Of a DNA stretch of 64,000 nucleotides, positions 8,218 to 17,044 are shown piece after piece. A model generated the notes under the pieces. The model was not told the origin of the DNA, made no database searches, and saw nothing but the letters and a program-made list of their open reading frames with translations. The position numbers and the translations under genes were made by a program. The stretch comes from Thermococcus sp. 21S9. Its GTDB lineage: Archaea > Methanobacteriota_B > Thermococci > Thermococcales > Thermococcaceae. Numbering within the stretch: the stretch's first letter is position 1; each line of letters opens with the position of its first letter. The stretch is taken from the NCBI RefSeq assembly GCF_012027635.1, contig NZ_SNUS01000001.1, positions 1,736,001 through 1,800,000 on the forward strand. Reading direction: 5' to 3'.

Positions 8218-9174
8218 ATGGAGAGGGAGAAACTCATCAAAACCGTTGAGGCGATACTCAGGAGCGCGGGCTACAAAACGGCCCGCCTCGAGTTTAGGGG
8301 TTCCTGCTTTGACATAGTAGCGAGCCGGTTAGTGGTTCTTCTCTTCCTCAAGGTCGTCGTGAACATAGACACCGTTACCGAGGAGCAGGCAGAGGATTTG
8401 AAGAGGCTCGCGAAGTTCTTCAACGCCTCCCCGCTTATAGTGGGCCTCCGCTCAAAGAACGCGGAGCTTGAGGAGGGAGTTGTTTACGAGCGCTTCGGAA
8501 TCTACGCTTTGAGACCGGAAACGCTCTACGACGTCCTCACAAACAACGAGCTACCCGCCATCTTCGCGGAGCGCGGTGGGCTCTACGTCCGGATAAACGG
8601 CGAACTCCTTAGGGAGCTTCGCGAGAGGCACGGTTACTCGGTCAACGAGCTGGCACAGCTCCTCGGGGTTTCGAGGAAGACCCTCCTCAACTACGAGCGC
8701 GGTGAGCAGGCCGTTTCCCTTGAGGTGGCGATTAGGCTTGAGGAACTCTTCGACGAGGCTTTGGCAGAGCCGATTGACGTTCTGAACGCGAGGGTCGAGG
8801 CGAAGCTCGACGTTAAGCCCGAAAGCCCCCTCGAAAAGGAGGTCTTCGAAAGGCTGAAGCGTCTTGGCCTCGGTCTTGTGAAGGTTAAGAAGGCCCCGTT
8901 CAACGCGGTTTCAAAGGGCGACGAGTTCAGAATCCTGACGGGGATAGACGAGAGGAAGACCCGCTCGACGGTGAAGAGGGCCGAGATGGTGGCCGAGGTT
9001 GGCCGGATAATCAACTCCGACGGCGTGTTCATCCTTGAGAAGACCAAGACCGAGGTCGTCAAGGAGGTCCCCATAATCCCGAAGGAGAGCCTCAGGGAAG
9101 TTAAGGACGCCGACGAGCTCATAGAGATGATTGAGGAGCTCAAAAAGGAGATAAAGGCGAAGCTCTTCAGCTGA
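8218..9174 (+). CDS. HTH-type transcriptional regulator (archaeal XRE family)
   Basis: A 318-aa protein of the archaeal family usually listed as putative HTH-type transcriptional regulatory protein. An alpha/beta N-terminal domain (1-120) precedes an XRE/Cro helix-turn-helix at about 124-176 (ELAQLLGVSRKTLLNYERG). The C-terminal domain of about 130 residues is conserved in the family and has no known function. The start at 8218 lies about 25 bp after ACTTTATTAAG, suggesting a leaderless transcript; an in-frame extension upstream runs antisense through the acetyltransferase gene and is not believed. It overlaps the convergent HD gene by 8 bp. Confidence 0.85.
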   Translation: MEREKLIKTVEAILRSAGYKTARLEFRGSCFDIVASRLVVLLFLKVVVNIDTVTEEQAEDLKRLAKFFNASPLIVGLRSKNAELEEGVVYERFGIYALRPETLYDVLTNNELPAIFAERGGLYVRINGELLRELRERHGYSVNELAQLLGVSRKTLLNYERGEQAVSLEVAIRLEELFDEALAEPIDVLNARVEAKLDVKPESPLEKEVFERLKRLGLGLVKVKKAPFNAVSKGDEFRILTGIDERKTRSTVKRAEMVAEVGRIINSDGVFILEKTKTEVVKEVPIIPKESLREVKDADELIEMIEELKKEIKAKLFS

Positions 9175-10414
9175 AGAGCACCTTTCTCCAGCTCTCGCGG
9201 AGCTTTCCGACGTACTTCTCCGGCGAGGCTATGAGAACGGCCCACCTCGGAGTCTGACGCCTCTTGAGGGCGTTCGCCAGGGGAGTTACCTTCGAGAGGG
9301 GCTGAACCTCGCCGTTTTCAAGGAGCACCTTTATTCCGGTCTCTTTCAGCCTCGGCTCGCTGAGCATCAGGTCTGCTATGCTGAACTCAAGGATTACCTC
9401 GCCCTCGCTTGCACCAACGGCCTCCGCCAGGGCCCTCTCAAGCTCCTGTCTCCTCTTGACGTTTCTGTAAGCCGACAACAGCTCTCTCTTTTCCTCCTGG
9501 CTGAGCTCCTCCGCGCTCGTGAGAACCGCGGCCTTGTAGAGCTTCCGGTAAAGAACGCGCCTCGTGAGCTCCGCCGGGAGGCCTTCTAAATCCTCGAGTT
9601 CAACTAAAACCCTGCAGTCGGTCATCTTCCAGAAGTCCCAGAGGTGGTCCTCTTCAAGAGCGAACTCCAGGGCTCTTGTCAGCATTCCCTCGGCTATCTT
9701 CACCGTGTGGTGGAAGTAAACGCGCGAATACATCAGCGAGCGCGCCACCATCATTCCCTCGACGGCTTCAACACCCTTCTCGTCGACGACGAGCTCGTCA
9801 TCGTGGATTTCGAGCACCTTGAGGAGCCTCTCAAGGTCTATTATTCCGTGCGCGACGCCGGTGTAGTGGGCGTCCCTGATGAGGTAGTCGAGCTGGTCAA
9901 CGTCAACCCCGCCATGAAGCATCTGGCCGAGGTAAGGCTTCTTCGCCCTGCCGAGGATTAGGTCGGCAACTTCCCTCGGCTCAATTCCGTGGCTTTCCAG
10001 TATCTCCGGAATCTTTCCGCCGTCCTCGTCGCCGGTTATGTTTATCCGTCCCGTTATAATGTCCTGGCCGAGGCGCATGTGGTCGCGCTCCTTCACGTAA
10101 TGGCGGTAGATTCCCTCGAAGGTGTGGCTTAGGGGCCCGTGCCCAATGTCGTGAAGCAGAGCGCCGACCTGGAGGAGCAGGCTTTCGTCCTCGTCGAGCC
10201 CGACCTCGTCGGAGAGGCGCTTCGCAATGTGCCACGTTCCGAGGGAGTGCTCGAAGCGTGAATGATTGGCACCGGGGTAGACGAGGTATGCCAGACCGAG
10301 TTGTCTTATGTGCCTGAGCCTCTGGAACTCGGGCGTTTTGACGAGTTCGAGGATTACCCCCGTGACCTCCATGCTACCGTGGATTCCGTCGTGGATAATC
10401 TTCGCTTTTGCCAT
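9167..10414 (-). CDS. HD-domain phosphohydrolase (dNTPase-like)
   Basis: A 415-aa HD-superfamily metal-dependent phosphohydrolase related to dGTP triphosphohydrolases and SAMHD1. The metal site is spelled by the motifs NHSRFEHSLGTWH, LLHDIGHGPLSH and DQLDYLIRD. The natural substrate is unknown; dNTP hydrolysis is the family expectation. ATG 10414 is preceded by GGTGGTGGG. Upstream in-frame codons to 10465 fall in the promoter (AAAGTTATTTAAGG on this strand), so the shorter start is taken. It is convergent with and overlaps the HTH gene. Confidence 0.88.
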   Translation of the reverse strand: MAKAKIIHDGIHGSMEVTGVILELVKTPEFQRLRHIRQLGLAYLVYPGANHSRFEHSLGTWHIAKRLSDEVGLDEDESLLLQVGALLHDIGHGPLSHTFEGIYRHYVKERDHMRLGQDIITGRINITGDEDGGKIPEILESHGIEPREVADLILGRAKKPYLGQMLHGGVDVDQLDYLIRDAHYTGVAHGIIDLERLLKVLEIHDDELVVDEKGVEAVEGMMVARSLMYSRVYFHHTVKIAEGMLTRALEFALEEDHLWDFWKMTDCRVLVELEDLEGLPAELTRRVLYRKLYKAAVLTSAEELSQEEKRELLSAYRNVKRRQELERALAEAVGASEGEVILEFSIADLMLSEPRLKETGIKVLLENGEVQPLSKVTPLANALKRRQTPRWAVLIASPEKYVGKLRESWRKVLFS

Positions 10415-10493
10415 TCCCACCACCGGCTGGAAATCTGAGAAGGGCCTTAAATAACTTTTCGGCATTATGACAAGAGGATTAAAAGGAAGAAAA

Positions 10494-11774
10494 TCAGAAG
10501 TCCTTTCCGGCGACGTATATTCTCTTGGTCTTCCCAGGCCTGACTGTGAGGCCCTCGCGGAGCTTTTCCAGCGGGACTGCCTCGATTATGAGCTCCGAGC
10601 TCTTCGCTTCCTCGACCTCGTAGCGAACCGGATTGTTGGCCTCGTAGATGAGCTCCCTCACCTCGTCCTCGATTCCGGCCGGTTTTTCACCCTCGTAGGC
10701 AACCCTTACGACCACCCTGGGCCTCGGATTGTCCGGCGAGAGCGGATGATAGAGTATCACGAAGTCCTTGAGCTCGGGATGGCCGTAGACTATCTCCATT
10801 ACCTGGTCTATGTGGAGCTTTGCCCCGGAGAGAACGACGACGTCCTTAACGCGGATTATGCTGACGACTTCGCCGTTTTCGAGCCTCGCCAAATCGCCGA
10901 TGTCGTAGTTGAAGAGAGGTAATCCCGTCAGCTCACCCTCGCGCATGACCTTTGTGATGTAGAGCCTCTTGTATTCTGGATAATCCTCGTCGCCTGTATC
11001 TTCGAGGACTATTACGGACTCACCGAAGTGGAACGGCGTTGTGCCTTTCTTTGTAACTATCCTGAAGCCGGTAACGTCGTCCTCCGTCGAGCCGAAGTTG
11101 TCTATGACGACGGCGTTCGGGAACAGTTCAAGGGTGGCCTTGGCCAGCTCTGGTGTTAGCGTCTCACCGCCGACGACTATCGTTTTAACGTCCTCTCTGA
11201 GCTTCTCCGGCAGGATGAGGCCGAGGTTGTAGGCTGTGGCAGTTAGGGCCCATATCGAGGTTGGCTTTATGTCCTCGAGCTCCTTGAGAAGGAGTTCCCT
11301 GTTCTGGAGGTAGGTAATCGGTACCTGGAAGTACGCAACCCCTGCGTTGTTGCCTTCAAGCCCGCTCAGCGCGAAGTTGCCCGATGAAGAAGGCAGTGGC
11401 GGGAAGAATGAAGCGACCCGTTCGCCCTTCTCGAAGTACTCGTTGACCCAGGGTGCCATCTGGCGTGCGGTTCGTCTCTTGTCGTCAGGAGTGAAGGGCA
11501 CCCTCTTCGGCTGGCCGGTCGTTCCGCTGGTCCTCATAACCGCATGGAAGAGACGGCCCTCCCGTATGTAGTCCGGCCAGACACGGGACCTCTCGTAAAG
11601 GTCGTGGGGCTTGATTGTTACCCTGGCCGTTAGCTCACCGAGGGTTTCCGGAGAAATCCCTTCCAGGTCAAGACCCTCGAATTTCTCTTTCCAGAACGGA
11701 GTCGTTTCCACGGCCTTGCTCAGGGTGTATTTAAACCCATCCAGTAGGGTTTTACGATATATAACGGTGGGCAT
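10494..11774 (-). CDS. adenylate-forming ligase, phenylacetate-CoA ligase (PaaK/F390 synthetase) type
   Basis: A 426-aa AMP-forming enzyme that activates a carboxylate as an acyl-adenylate. The P-loop TSGTTGQPK is intact (about residue 90), as are FGSTEDD and the YDIGDLARLENG segment near the C-terminal hinge. The PGKTKRIYV terminus carries the catalytic-lysine region. The substrate is unknown; archaeal relatives are often called coenzyme F390 synthetase or PaaK. ATG 11774 follows GGTGACGCC. The gene is divergent from a shorter, degenerate relative at 11893. Confidence 0.82.
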   Translation of the reverse strand: MPTVIYRKTLLDGFKYTLSKAVETTPFWKEKFEGLDLEGISPETLGELTARVTIKPHDLYERSRVWPDYIREGRLFHAVMRTSGTTGQPKRVPFTPDDKRRTARQMAPWVNEYFEKGERVASFFPPLPSSSGNFALSGLEGNNAGVAYFQVPITYLQNRELLLKELEDIKPTSIWALTATAYNLGLILPEKLREDVKTIVVGGETLTPELAKATLELFPNAVVIDNFGSTEDDVTGFRIVTKKGTTPFHFGESVIVLEDTGDEDYPEYKRLYITKVMREGELTGLPLFNYDIGDLARLENGEVVSIIRVKDVVVLSGAKLHIDQVMEIVYGHPELKDFVILYHPLSPDNPRPRVVVRVAYEGEKPAGIEDEVRELIYEANNPVRYEVEEAKSSELIIEAVPLEKLREGLTVRPGKTKRIYVAGKDF

Positions 11775-11892
11775 GGCGTCACCCATCAACCTTAGGCGTT
11801 GGTTTATTTAACCCTATGGGTCCGGGGATGCAACTAACATTCAGAAGGGTATTTAAGAAAGGCTTATATCTTCCTTTGAACAATAATATGCC

Positions 11893-12945
11893 ATGACGTA
11901 CGATGATGTCCCCAAGGATTTAATCGAAGAGCCCCTTAAAGTCGAGGAAACTGACGTTCTGAGCCACCTCGAAAGGGTCATTGAATTTCATCTTGAGAAA
12001 TCCCCGTACTGGAGGAGGTTTTCCCTCAGGGCTGAGGAGTTGCTCGGGAACACGGTGGTGGAGACCGTCGAGAACCTGCTCAACAGGGGCTTTCTTGTCA
12101 ACGAGGACTACCTGCGCGCCAACTGGCTCGATTTCCTGCCCGAGGACTACAGAGGCAAGGTTCGCTTTTACCAGTCCTCGGGAACGACGCGCGAGAGGGC
12201 CATCGGACACTGGGACAGGGAATACGTTAAGTACCTGGTTTCGTACCTTAAATCCGCCCTCGACGAACTTTACGGCCTGAATGAAACGTTTCCCTCGGGC
12301 AAGATGCGTGCCCTTGCACACGGTCCCTACGGCTGGTATCAGGACGAGATAAGCGAGCTCGTGTGGAACTACGGTGGCTACCTGTATTTCATAGGAATGG
12401 AAACCGACGGGCTGAAAAAGGTTCTGGAGGAGAAAGGGGTTGAGGAAGTCCTGAGGATTCTCAACCCGCTCGTTCGCTACACAGAGCGCGTGCTTAAGAG
12501 GGACAGGATAAACCTGGCGAGAACAGCTCCACCTCTAATCGGACTCTTCGAGAGCGCGTCTGAGGACATAGAGGCCGTTATCCTGAGTGGCGTTGGGACT
12601 GACGTCACCTTTCTCAAGGACGTTGAGGAGAAGTTCCCAAACGCCCGGGCAGTCCCGCTCTACGGCTACTACCTCTTCGGCGACCTCGTAGGTATTCCTG
12701 GGAAACGGGAAATAGCCTACTATCCCAACTGGCCATTCACGCTGGTTCTTCCGGTCAAAAAAACCGAGGATGGATACCGCGTGGTGGACTACGGTGAACG
12801 GGGTTTGCTGGCCGTGATTATAGCCAGACCGGAGGTGCTCGTCGTGAAGGTTGAAGATGAGACCGCCATCCGGGCTCCGCCGGCCGGACCGTTCAGATGG
12901 GACGGCTTCGCCGACCCGAGGAGGGTTGTCCATGGGACTAAATGA
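11893..12945 (+). CDS. degenerate adenylate-forming-enzyme relative (PaaK/LuxE-like)
   Basis: A 350-aa protein that shares the architecture of PaaK/LuxE-type enzymes: an N-terminal helical section (HLEKSPYWRRF), then YQSSGTTRERA where the P-loop SSGTTGxPK is expected. The glycine-proline-lysine of that loop is lost and the C-terminal AMP-binding lid domain is missing. It may bind an acyl or carboxylate group without forming an adenylate, or be specialised like LuxE. TATA-like GGCTTATATC stands about 25 bp ahead of the ATG. It overlaps the DUF835 gene by 14 bp and so is probably translated with it. Confidence 0.6.
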   Translation: MTYDDVPKDLIEEPLKVEETDVLSHLERVIEFHLEKSPYWRRFSLRAEELLGNTVVETVENLLNRGFLVNEDYLRANWLDFLPEDYRGKVRFYQSSGTTRERAIGHWDREYVKYLVSYLKSALDELYGLNETFPSGKMRALAHGPYGWYQDEISELVWNYGGYLYFIGMETDGLKKVLEEKGVEEVLRILNPLVRYTERVLKRDRINLARTAPPLIGLFESASEDIEAVILSGVGTDVTFLKDVEEKFPNARAVPLYGYYLFGDLVGIPGKREIAYYPNWPFTLVLPVKKTEDGYRVVDYGERGLLAVIIARPEVLVVKVEDETAIRAPPAGPFRWDGFADPRRVVHGTK

Positions 12946-14026
12946 CGTGATGCCCATCGTCAGCGGGCTTCTCGTCATGATAGCTGACCTCACGGCCTTT
13001 GCCCTGATAATGCGGGTGTACCTCAAGCGCAGGCGCAGGTCTGCACTCTTTTTTGCCGTTGCCTGGCTCGCGGATTTCCTCATGGTGGCGTTCTCCGCCT
13101 CAAAGAACCCCGTTCTCAAGACGATAGCCGAGCTATCACTTACGATTTTCGCCATGTTCGTGTTCGTAGGGTCTATACGGCTCCTTGAAGAGGAATCAAT
13201 CCAGCTCTCACACTCGACCCTCAAGCGGATGGGCATAATGGCCCCGGTGTTCTATGGGTACGTCGTTCTCGTCTATCGCTTCACTGGAAACGCAGACTGG
13301 GCCCTAACTGCGGGAGTTTCCCTGGGAGTGAGTGGTGCCTTTGTCTTCGCGAGTGGTGTTCTGTTGAAGCCCATTGAGGCCATTTACAAGAAACCCGCAA
13401 AGATTCTCTACCTCAGCGTCATCCTATTCGGACTCCACTTAATCCCCGCGGCATTGTTCGGCCTCTACGAGTGGTACCTTCCCATAGGATTTACCCTCTC
13501 AACTGCCCTAACGGTTATGATGGCATACTCCATGTACCGTCTGACCTCAACAAGGGAATTTCTTGAGGGAAGGGCCGATGTTAAGGTTCCGGAGATACAC
13601 AGTGGGACGATTATTCTTCAGCCCAATGAGTTCGAGAGTCTGCTTCCAAAGCTTGAAAATGCTCCTGTACTGGCGTTTCTCAGGGATTTAAAGCACTCCA
13701 GGGAAGGTTGGAGAACGTATTTCGTAACTGCGGTTCCGTTTAGGAAAGAACATATCTCGGGAACCCTTAACCCCACAGAACTCGCGAAGATGACGGAGAT
13801 AACGTTCCAGTACCTTGAGGAAGCTTCAAGAATGGGGATTCCTGGTGTCGTCGTTCTCGATTGCGTTGAGTACCTCAGCATGTACAATTCGTGGGAATCG
13901 CTCATGAAGTTTCTCTCCAAGCTAAGGGACCTGGTTATGGTAAAAGGAGGCACGTTAATCATTGTGATAGACAGAAACAGCGTTGAAGAACGTCTTTTCA
14001 ACCAGCTCAGAAAACTCCTTGAGTGA
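12932..14026 (+). CDS. integral membrane protein with C-terminal DUF835 domain
   Basis: A 364-aa protein. About seven hydrophobic segments fill residues 5-215, and a cytoplasmic alpha/beta DUF835 domain follows (about 230-360, with FVTAVPFRKEH, GVVVLDCVEYLSMYN and LIIVIDRNS). DUF835 is an archaeal domain, common in Thermococcales and often attached to membrane or sensor modules; its biochemical role is unknown. ATG 12932 follows GAGGAGGG and overlaps the preceding gene. An in-frame extension upstream runs within that gene and is not credited. The operon with an adenylate-forming relative suggests envelope or signalling work, but that is inference. Confidence 0.72.
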   Translation: MGLNDVMPIVSGLLVMIADLTAFALIMRVYLKRRRRSALFFAVAWLADFLMVAFSASKNPVLKTIAELSLTIFAMFVFVGSIRLLEEESIQLSHSTLKRMGIMAPVFYGYVVLVYRFTGNADWALTAGVSLGVSGAFVFASGVLLKPIEAIYKKPAKILYLSVILFGLHLIPAALFGLYEWYLPIGFTLSTALTVMMAYSMYRLTSTREFLEGRADVKVPEIHSGTIILQPNEFESLLPKLENAPVLAFLRDLKHSREGWRTYFVTAVPFRKEHISGTLNPTELAKMTEITFQYLEEASRMGIPGVVVLDCVEYLSMYNSWESLMKFLSKLRDLVMVKGGTLIIVIDRNSVEERLFNQLRKLLE

Positions 14027-14028
14027 GG

Positions 14029-14038
14029 GTTTATAAAC
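14029..14038 (+). promoter_or_regulatory. TATA box of the H/ACA RNA
   Basis: GTTTATAAAC, a perfect palindromic TATA element just after the DUF835 stop codon, about 25 bp ahead of the first base-paired residue of the guide RNA. Confidence 0.7.
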
Positions 14039-14053
14039 CGCGTCCCCTACCTA

Positions 14054-14272
14054 ACAACGCCCCCGCGCGAGGACCCCGGGGAGAATGAACCGGGGGGCGA
14101 TGCGGGGGCTACAGCCCGGCCTCAGCGAGGTCCCCGCGGGAGGGCCTTCCGCGTCCCGGAGCACGATGACCGCGGGAAACCCAGGCCGGGCACAGTTCTC
14201 GCCCGCCTGGGTTAACCCGCCTGAGTGTGGCGTTGCCTTCGATGAGGGCGGGCGTTACGGGCGGGCGACATA
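14054..14272 (+). ncRNA. triple H/ACA pseudouridylation guide RNA
   Basis: Three consecutive H/ACA units can be folded by hand. Unit 1: lower stem GCCCCCGC (14059-14066) with GCGGGGGC (14102-14109), upper stem CCCCGG/CCGGGG, ACA at 14111. Unit 2: GCCCGGCCT (14114-14122) with AGGCCGGGC (14183-14191), upper stem CCCGCGG/CCGCGGG, ACA at 14192. Unit 3: CGCCCGCC (14200-14207) with GGCGGGCG (14260-14267), upper stem CCCGCC/GGCGGG, ACA at 14268. Each has an internal pocket (for example 14208-14215 plus 14253-14259 in unit 3) and GA/UGA elements suited to L7Ae-bound kink-turns or kink-loops. Such RNAs direct Cbf5-Nop10-Gar1-L7Ae to rRNA uridines. T-rich CCCTTTCTT follows. Confidence 0.85.
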
Positions 14273-14382
14273 CCCTTTCTTGACCTCCCGTCAATAGAAC
14301 ATTCCCAATGGTTACATCTGCTCCTCGTGTCAACCGAATAACAGAAAGAGTTATTAACCTGAACTGCATAATGAATAATGCC

Positions 14383-14610
14383 ATGACTGAGAGTGGTCTT
14401 ATGAAACCTCCCGAGCATAATGTTAAAGAAATTATACCTTGGCTTAGGGATAATCCAGTATATGACATTTTGGAACAGAGAAAGCGCGAGGCTATGGAGA
14501 TAATTCAGGACATTACCCAAAAGGAATTGGAAATCATTGAAGAACTTCCAGAAGACATTAGAGAAATTATAAAGGTGCCCGACAGTGGGGCGTTGATTAG
14601 AGACTTTTAG
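14383..14610 (+). CDS. small hypothetical protein, AT-rich
   Basis: A 75-aa charged, largely helical protein (KEIIPWLRDNP, DILEQRKREAMEIIQDI, ELEIIEELPEDIREII). I do not recognise it. Codon use is richer in A and T than in its neighbours. A TATA-like AGTTATTAACC (14349-14359) lies about 25-30 bp upstream, so the transcript may be leaderless with a start at ATG 14371 or 14383. ATG 14401 is a third choice. It overlaps the convergent moeA stop by four bases. It resembles small antitoxin-type proteins in size, but no toxin partner is adjacent. Confidence 0.5.
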   Translation: MTESGLMKPPEHNVKEIIPWLRDNPVYDILEQRKREAMEIIQDITQKELEIIEELPEDIREIIKVPDSGALIRDF

Positions 14611-15797
14611 TATAGGGTCACCCAGACCTCTTCTCCCTCAAGGTATCCCTCACTGTCCTCGGGGATTTCCACGTAACCGTTGCTCTCCACGAGCGAGCTT
14701 ATTATCCCGCTTCCCTTCTTTTTGATGGGTTTCGCCTTCCCGTCCTCGTACCAGACCTTGACGAACTCGTGCCTTCCGAGCTGGCTGGGAATCCTGTCTG
14801 TCAGCGTCGCCTTAACGCGAACCTCGTAGTTCCTGGCCCCGACGAGCTTCGCCAGGGCGTGCTTGACGTAGAGGTGGAACTGTGTGAAGACAGCCACGGG
14901 ATAACCGCTCATTATGAATACCCTCTCGCCGTAGCCTATCGGTCTCCCGGGTTTTATCGTCGTCCCGTGGAAGAGCAACTTAACGAACCTGTGGGCGAAG
15001 TCTCTGTCTCCAAAGGCCGAACCACCTGTAACGAGGATGAGGTCGTTCTCGGCCTTCGCCCTCTCGATTGCATTCCTTATCGCGTCTTCGTTGTCGGGGA
15101 CGACGCTGTAAAAGACCGGCTCGCCGAAATATTGCCTCACAAGGCCCTTCAGCATGACGGAGTTGCTCTCAAGGATTTTGCCTGCTTTCAACGCCTCCTC
15201 GTCGAACTCCTCAATAAGCTCGTCGCCGGTTACGATTATCCCAACCCTGGGCTTCCTCTTGACCTTAACCGTCCTGAAACCCACGCTCTTGAGGAGTGCC
15301 AAGTCTTGAGGCCTGAGCACCTGCCCCTTTCTCAAAATTACCTCTCCCTTTTTCACGTCCTCGCCAGCGAAGGCAACGTTCTGACCCGGAGCGACTGGTC
15401 TGAGAACCCTTATCACGTCCCCCTCGCGCTCGGCCATCTCCTGCATCAGAACCGCGTTCGCTCCCTCAGGCATCTTCGAGCCCGTCATAAGCTTTACCGC
15501 AGTTCCGGGCTCTACCTTCGTCCTGCTCTCCTCTCCAGCGACAATTTCATCAACGACCTTCAGCTCCACCGGGCTGTATTCCCTCGCGGGGAAGGTGTCC
15601 TCAGCCCTCAAAGCGTAGCCGTCAACCGCCGAACGGTCGAAGGGCGGGCTGTCTATCAGCGAAACGACGTCCTCAGCTAAAACTCTGCCGAGGGCTTCTT
15701 CCAGCGGAACTTCCTCGGTTTCCTCAATCTCACTCAGGTCGTCGAGGAGTAACTTCAGTGCCTCCCTGTAGGGAGTGAGGCGCTTGAACTCCCTCAT
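14607..15797 (-). CDS. moeA: molybdopterin molybdenumtransferase MoeA
   Basis: A 396-aa enzyme that inserts molybdate (or tungstate) into adenylylated molybdopterin. All four MoeA domains are present, with DSPPFDRSAVDGYALRA near residue 50, TGSKMPEGANAV, the VTGDEL and TGGSAFGDRDF nucleotide/pterin motifs, and the IKPGRPIGYG and SGYPVAVF segments. The ATG overlaps the upstream transcript context tightly: moaB ends at 15799, one base from this start, so the two genes form a Moco operon. The cofactor would supply tungsto- and molybdo-enzymes such as the 4844 oxidoreductase. Confidence 0.95.
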   Translation of the reverse strand: MREFKRLTPYREALKLLLDDLSEIEETEEVPLEEALGRVLAEDVVSLIDSPPFDRSAVDGYALRAEDTFPAREYSPVELKVVDEIVAGEESRTKVEPGTAVKLMTGSKMPEGANAVLMQEMAEREGDVIRVLRPVAPGQNVAFAGEDVKKGEVILRKGQVLRPQDLALLKSVGFRTVKVKRKPRVGIIVTGDELIEEFDEEALKAGKILESNSVMLKGLVRQYFGEPVFYSVVPDNEDAIRNAIERAKAENDLILVTGGSAFGDRDFAHRFVKLLFHGTTIKPGRPIGYGERVFIMSGYPVAVFTQFHLYVKHALAKLVGARNYEVRVKATLTDRIPSQLGRHEFVKVWYEDGKAKPIKKKGSGIISSLVESNGYVEIPEDSEGYLEGEEVWVTLY

Positions 15798-15798
15798 G

Positions 15799-16314
15799 TC
15801 ATTCCCTCCCGTGCTTGAGGACGTGGCCGGCCTCCTTGAGGATAATCTTTATCCCCGTCTTCGCGGCTCCAAGGCTTCCCGGGAGGCAGAAGACAGCCAT
15901 CGCCCTTCCCGAGCTCCTGATAACGCCGGCGGTTGCCCTCGTCATTATCGCCGCCGTGCCGATTTCCTCGTAGCTCATCAGCCTGAAAATCTCACCGAAG
16001 CCGGTAAGCTCCTTATCAAAAAGTGGTCTCAGGCTCTCTATCGTCACGTCCCTGCTCGCTATTCCGGTCCCGCCGGAGGTAACGACGACTTCTGCTCCCT
16101 TCTCGAAGGCTTCAACGATGGCACCTATTATCGCCATCTTCTCATCTGGCACGACCTTGTAGAGAACCCGCTCGTGTCCGGCCTTCTCCAGCTCCTCGAT
16201 GAGGAACTTTCCGCTGGCATCTTCCTTCTCGCCCCTGCTCGCGGTATCGCTCACCGTTATGACCGCAAATCGAAACTTCTTGGGTGCCTTTCTCTTGTGC
16301 TCCTCAACGCCCAT
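15799..16314 (-). CDS. moaB: molybdopterin adenylyltransferase MoaB/MogA-like
   Basis: A 171-aa protein that adenylylates molybdopterin, the step before MoeA. The conserved motifs are VITVSDTASRG, VVVTSGGTGIASRDVTIE (the molybdopterin-binding TSGGTG) and CLPGSLGAAKTG. Archaea use MoaB in the place of MogA. GGTGGTAAT precedes the ATG. It is first in an operon with moeA. The promoter on this strand is GGTTATTAAGG, in the short region shared with cbiZ. Confidence 0.94.
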   Translation of the reverse strand: MGVEEHKRKAPKKFRFAVITVSDTASRGEKEDASGKFLIEELEKAGHERVLYKVVPDEKMAIIGAIVEAFEKGAEVVVTSGGTGIASRDVTIESLRPLFDKELTGFGEIFRLMSYEEIGTAAIMTRATAGVIRSSGRAMAVFCLPGSLGAAKTGIKIILKEAGHVLKHGRE

Positions 16315-16421
16315 ATTACCACCGGGGTAAAATATTTCCCGGCCTTAATAACCTTTCAGCAAACGGAAGCGTTTAACCTCACCAAAGGAAGGGTTATATC
16401 CCCCAAGGTCGAGGGCGTATC

Positions 16422-17015
16422 ATGGCGCCCAACCACTTCATCCTGCCCTTCGATAGGCCGATGCTCTCCCTCAGCAACGCGCCCCACAGAGGAGGTCTAA
16501 CCCGGGCAAACGGCTTCTTTTTCATGAAGGTTCCCAAGAACTACTCCGGCGACTACAAAGCCGACTGCTTCTCATTTGAGCGCGAAAACGGATTGAAAAA
16601 CTTCGTCGGTTTTATGACGGCCGCGGACATCGGCAAGGTGCTCTCGGTTTCGAGGAGCGGGAACGTTACAGCCTACGTTACCGCGGGAATCACAAACCCT
16701 GCGATAGCCGGTGAGGAACCGCCTTCCTGGGAGCCGGGGACGATAAACATCGCCCTCGTCATCGATGATGGCTTAACCGTCGGCGCGATGGCGAACGCGA
16801 TAATGACTGCAACGGAGGCAAAAACCTACACCCTCCTGAGTCTCGGATACAGAGCCACCGGGACGACGAGCGACGGCATCGGGGTTTTTGCCTTCGAAGG
16901 CGAAACGGAGTGGGCTGGAACGGCGACGAAGCTCGGCCTCAATATCGGCAGGGCGGTCAGGGAGGCGCTTGAGGAGAGCGTAAGAAAGTGGGAGAGGACG
17001 AGAAGCGTTAAATAG
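16422..17015 (+). CDS. cbiZ: adenosylcobinamide amidohydrolase
   Basis: A 197-aa CbiZ-family enzyme that removes the side chain of salvaged (pseudo)cobinamide to give adenosylcobyric acid, so that incomplete corrinoids can be re-made into cobalamin. Characteristic blocks are SNAPHRGG, MTAADIGKVLSVSRSG, TAGITNPAIAGE and GYRATGTTSDGIGVF. TATA-like GGGTTATATCC lies 22-30 bp ahead of ATG 16422, which suggests a short or absent leader. It begins the cobalamin region, whose other members finish nucleotide-loop assembly. Confidence 0.85.
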   Translation: MAPNHFILPFDRPMLSLSNAPHRGGLTRANGFFFMKVPKNYSGDYKADCFSFERENGLKNFVGFMTAADIGKVLSVSRSGNVTAYVTAGITNPAIAGEEPPSWEPGTINIALVIDDGLTVGAMANAIMTATEAKTYTLLSLGYRATGTTSDGIGVFAFEGETEWAGTATKLGLNIGRAVREALEESVRKWERTRSVK

Positions 17016-17044
17016 TTCCGCTTCCTATTAATGCCGGTGAGAGA

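Noticed and set aside
14054-14272. RNase P RNA or SRP RNA
   Set aside because: The conserved GGAAAGUCC and ACAGAA (RNase P) and the GGAAGG/AGCA helix-8 loops (SRP) are absent, whereas three H/ACA units fold perfectly.
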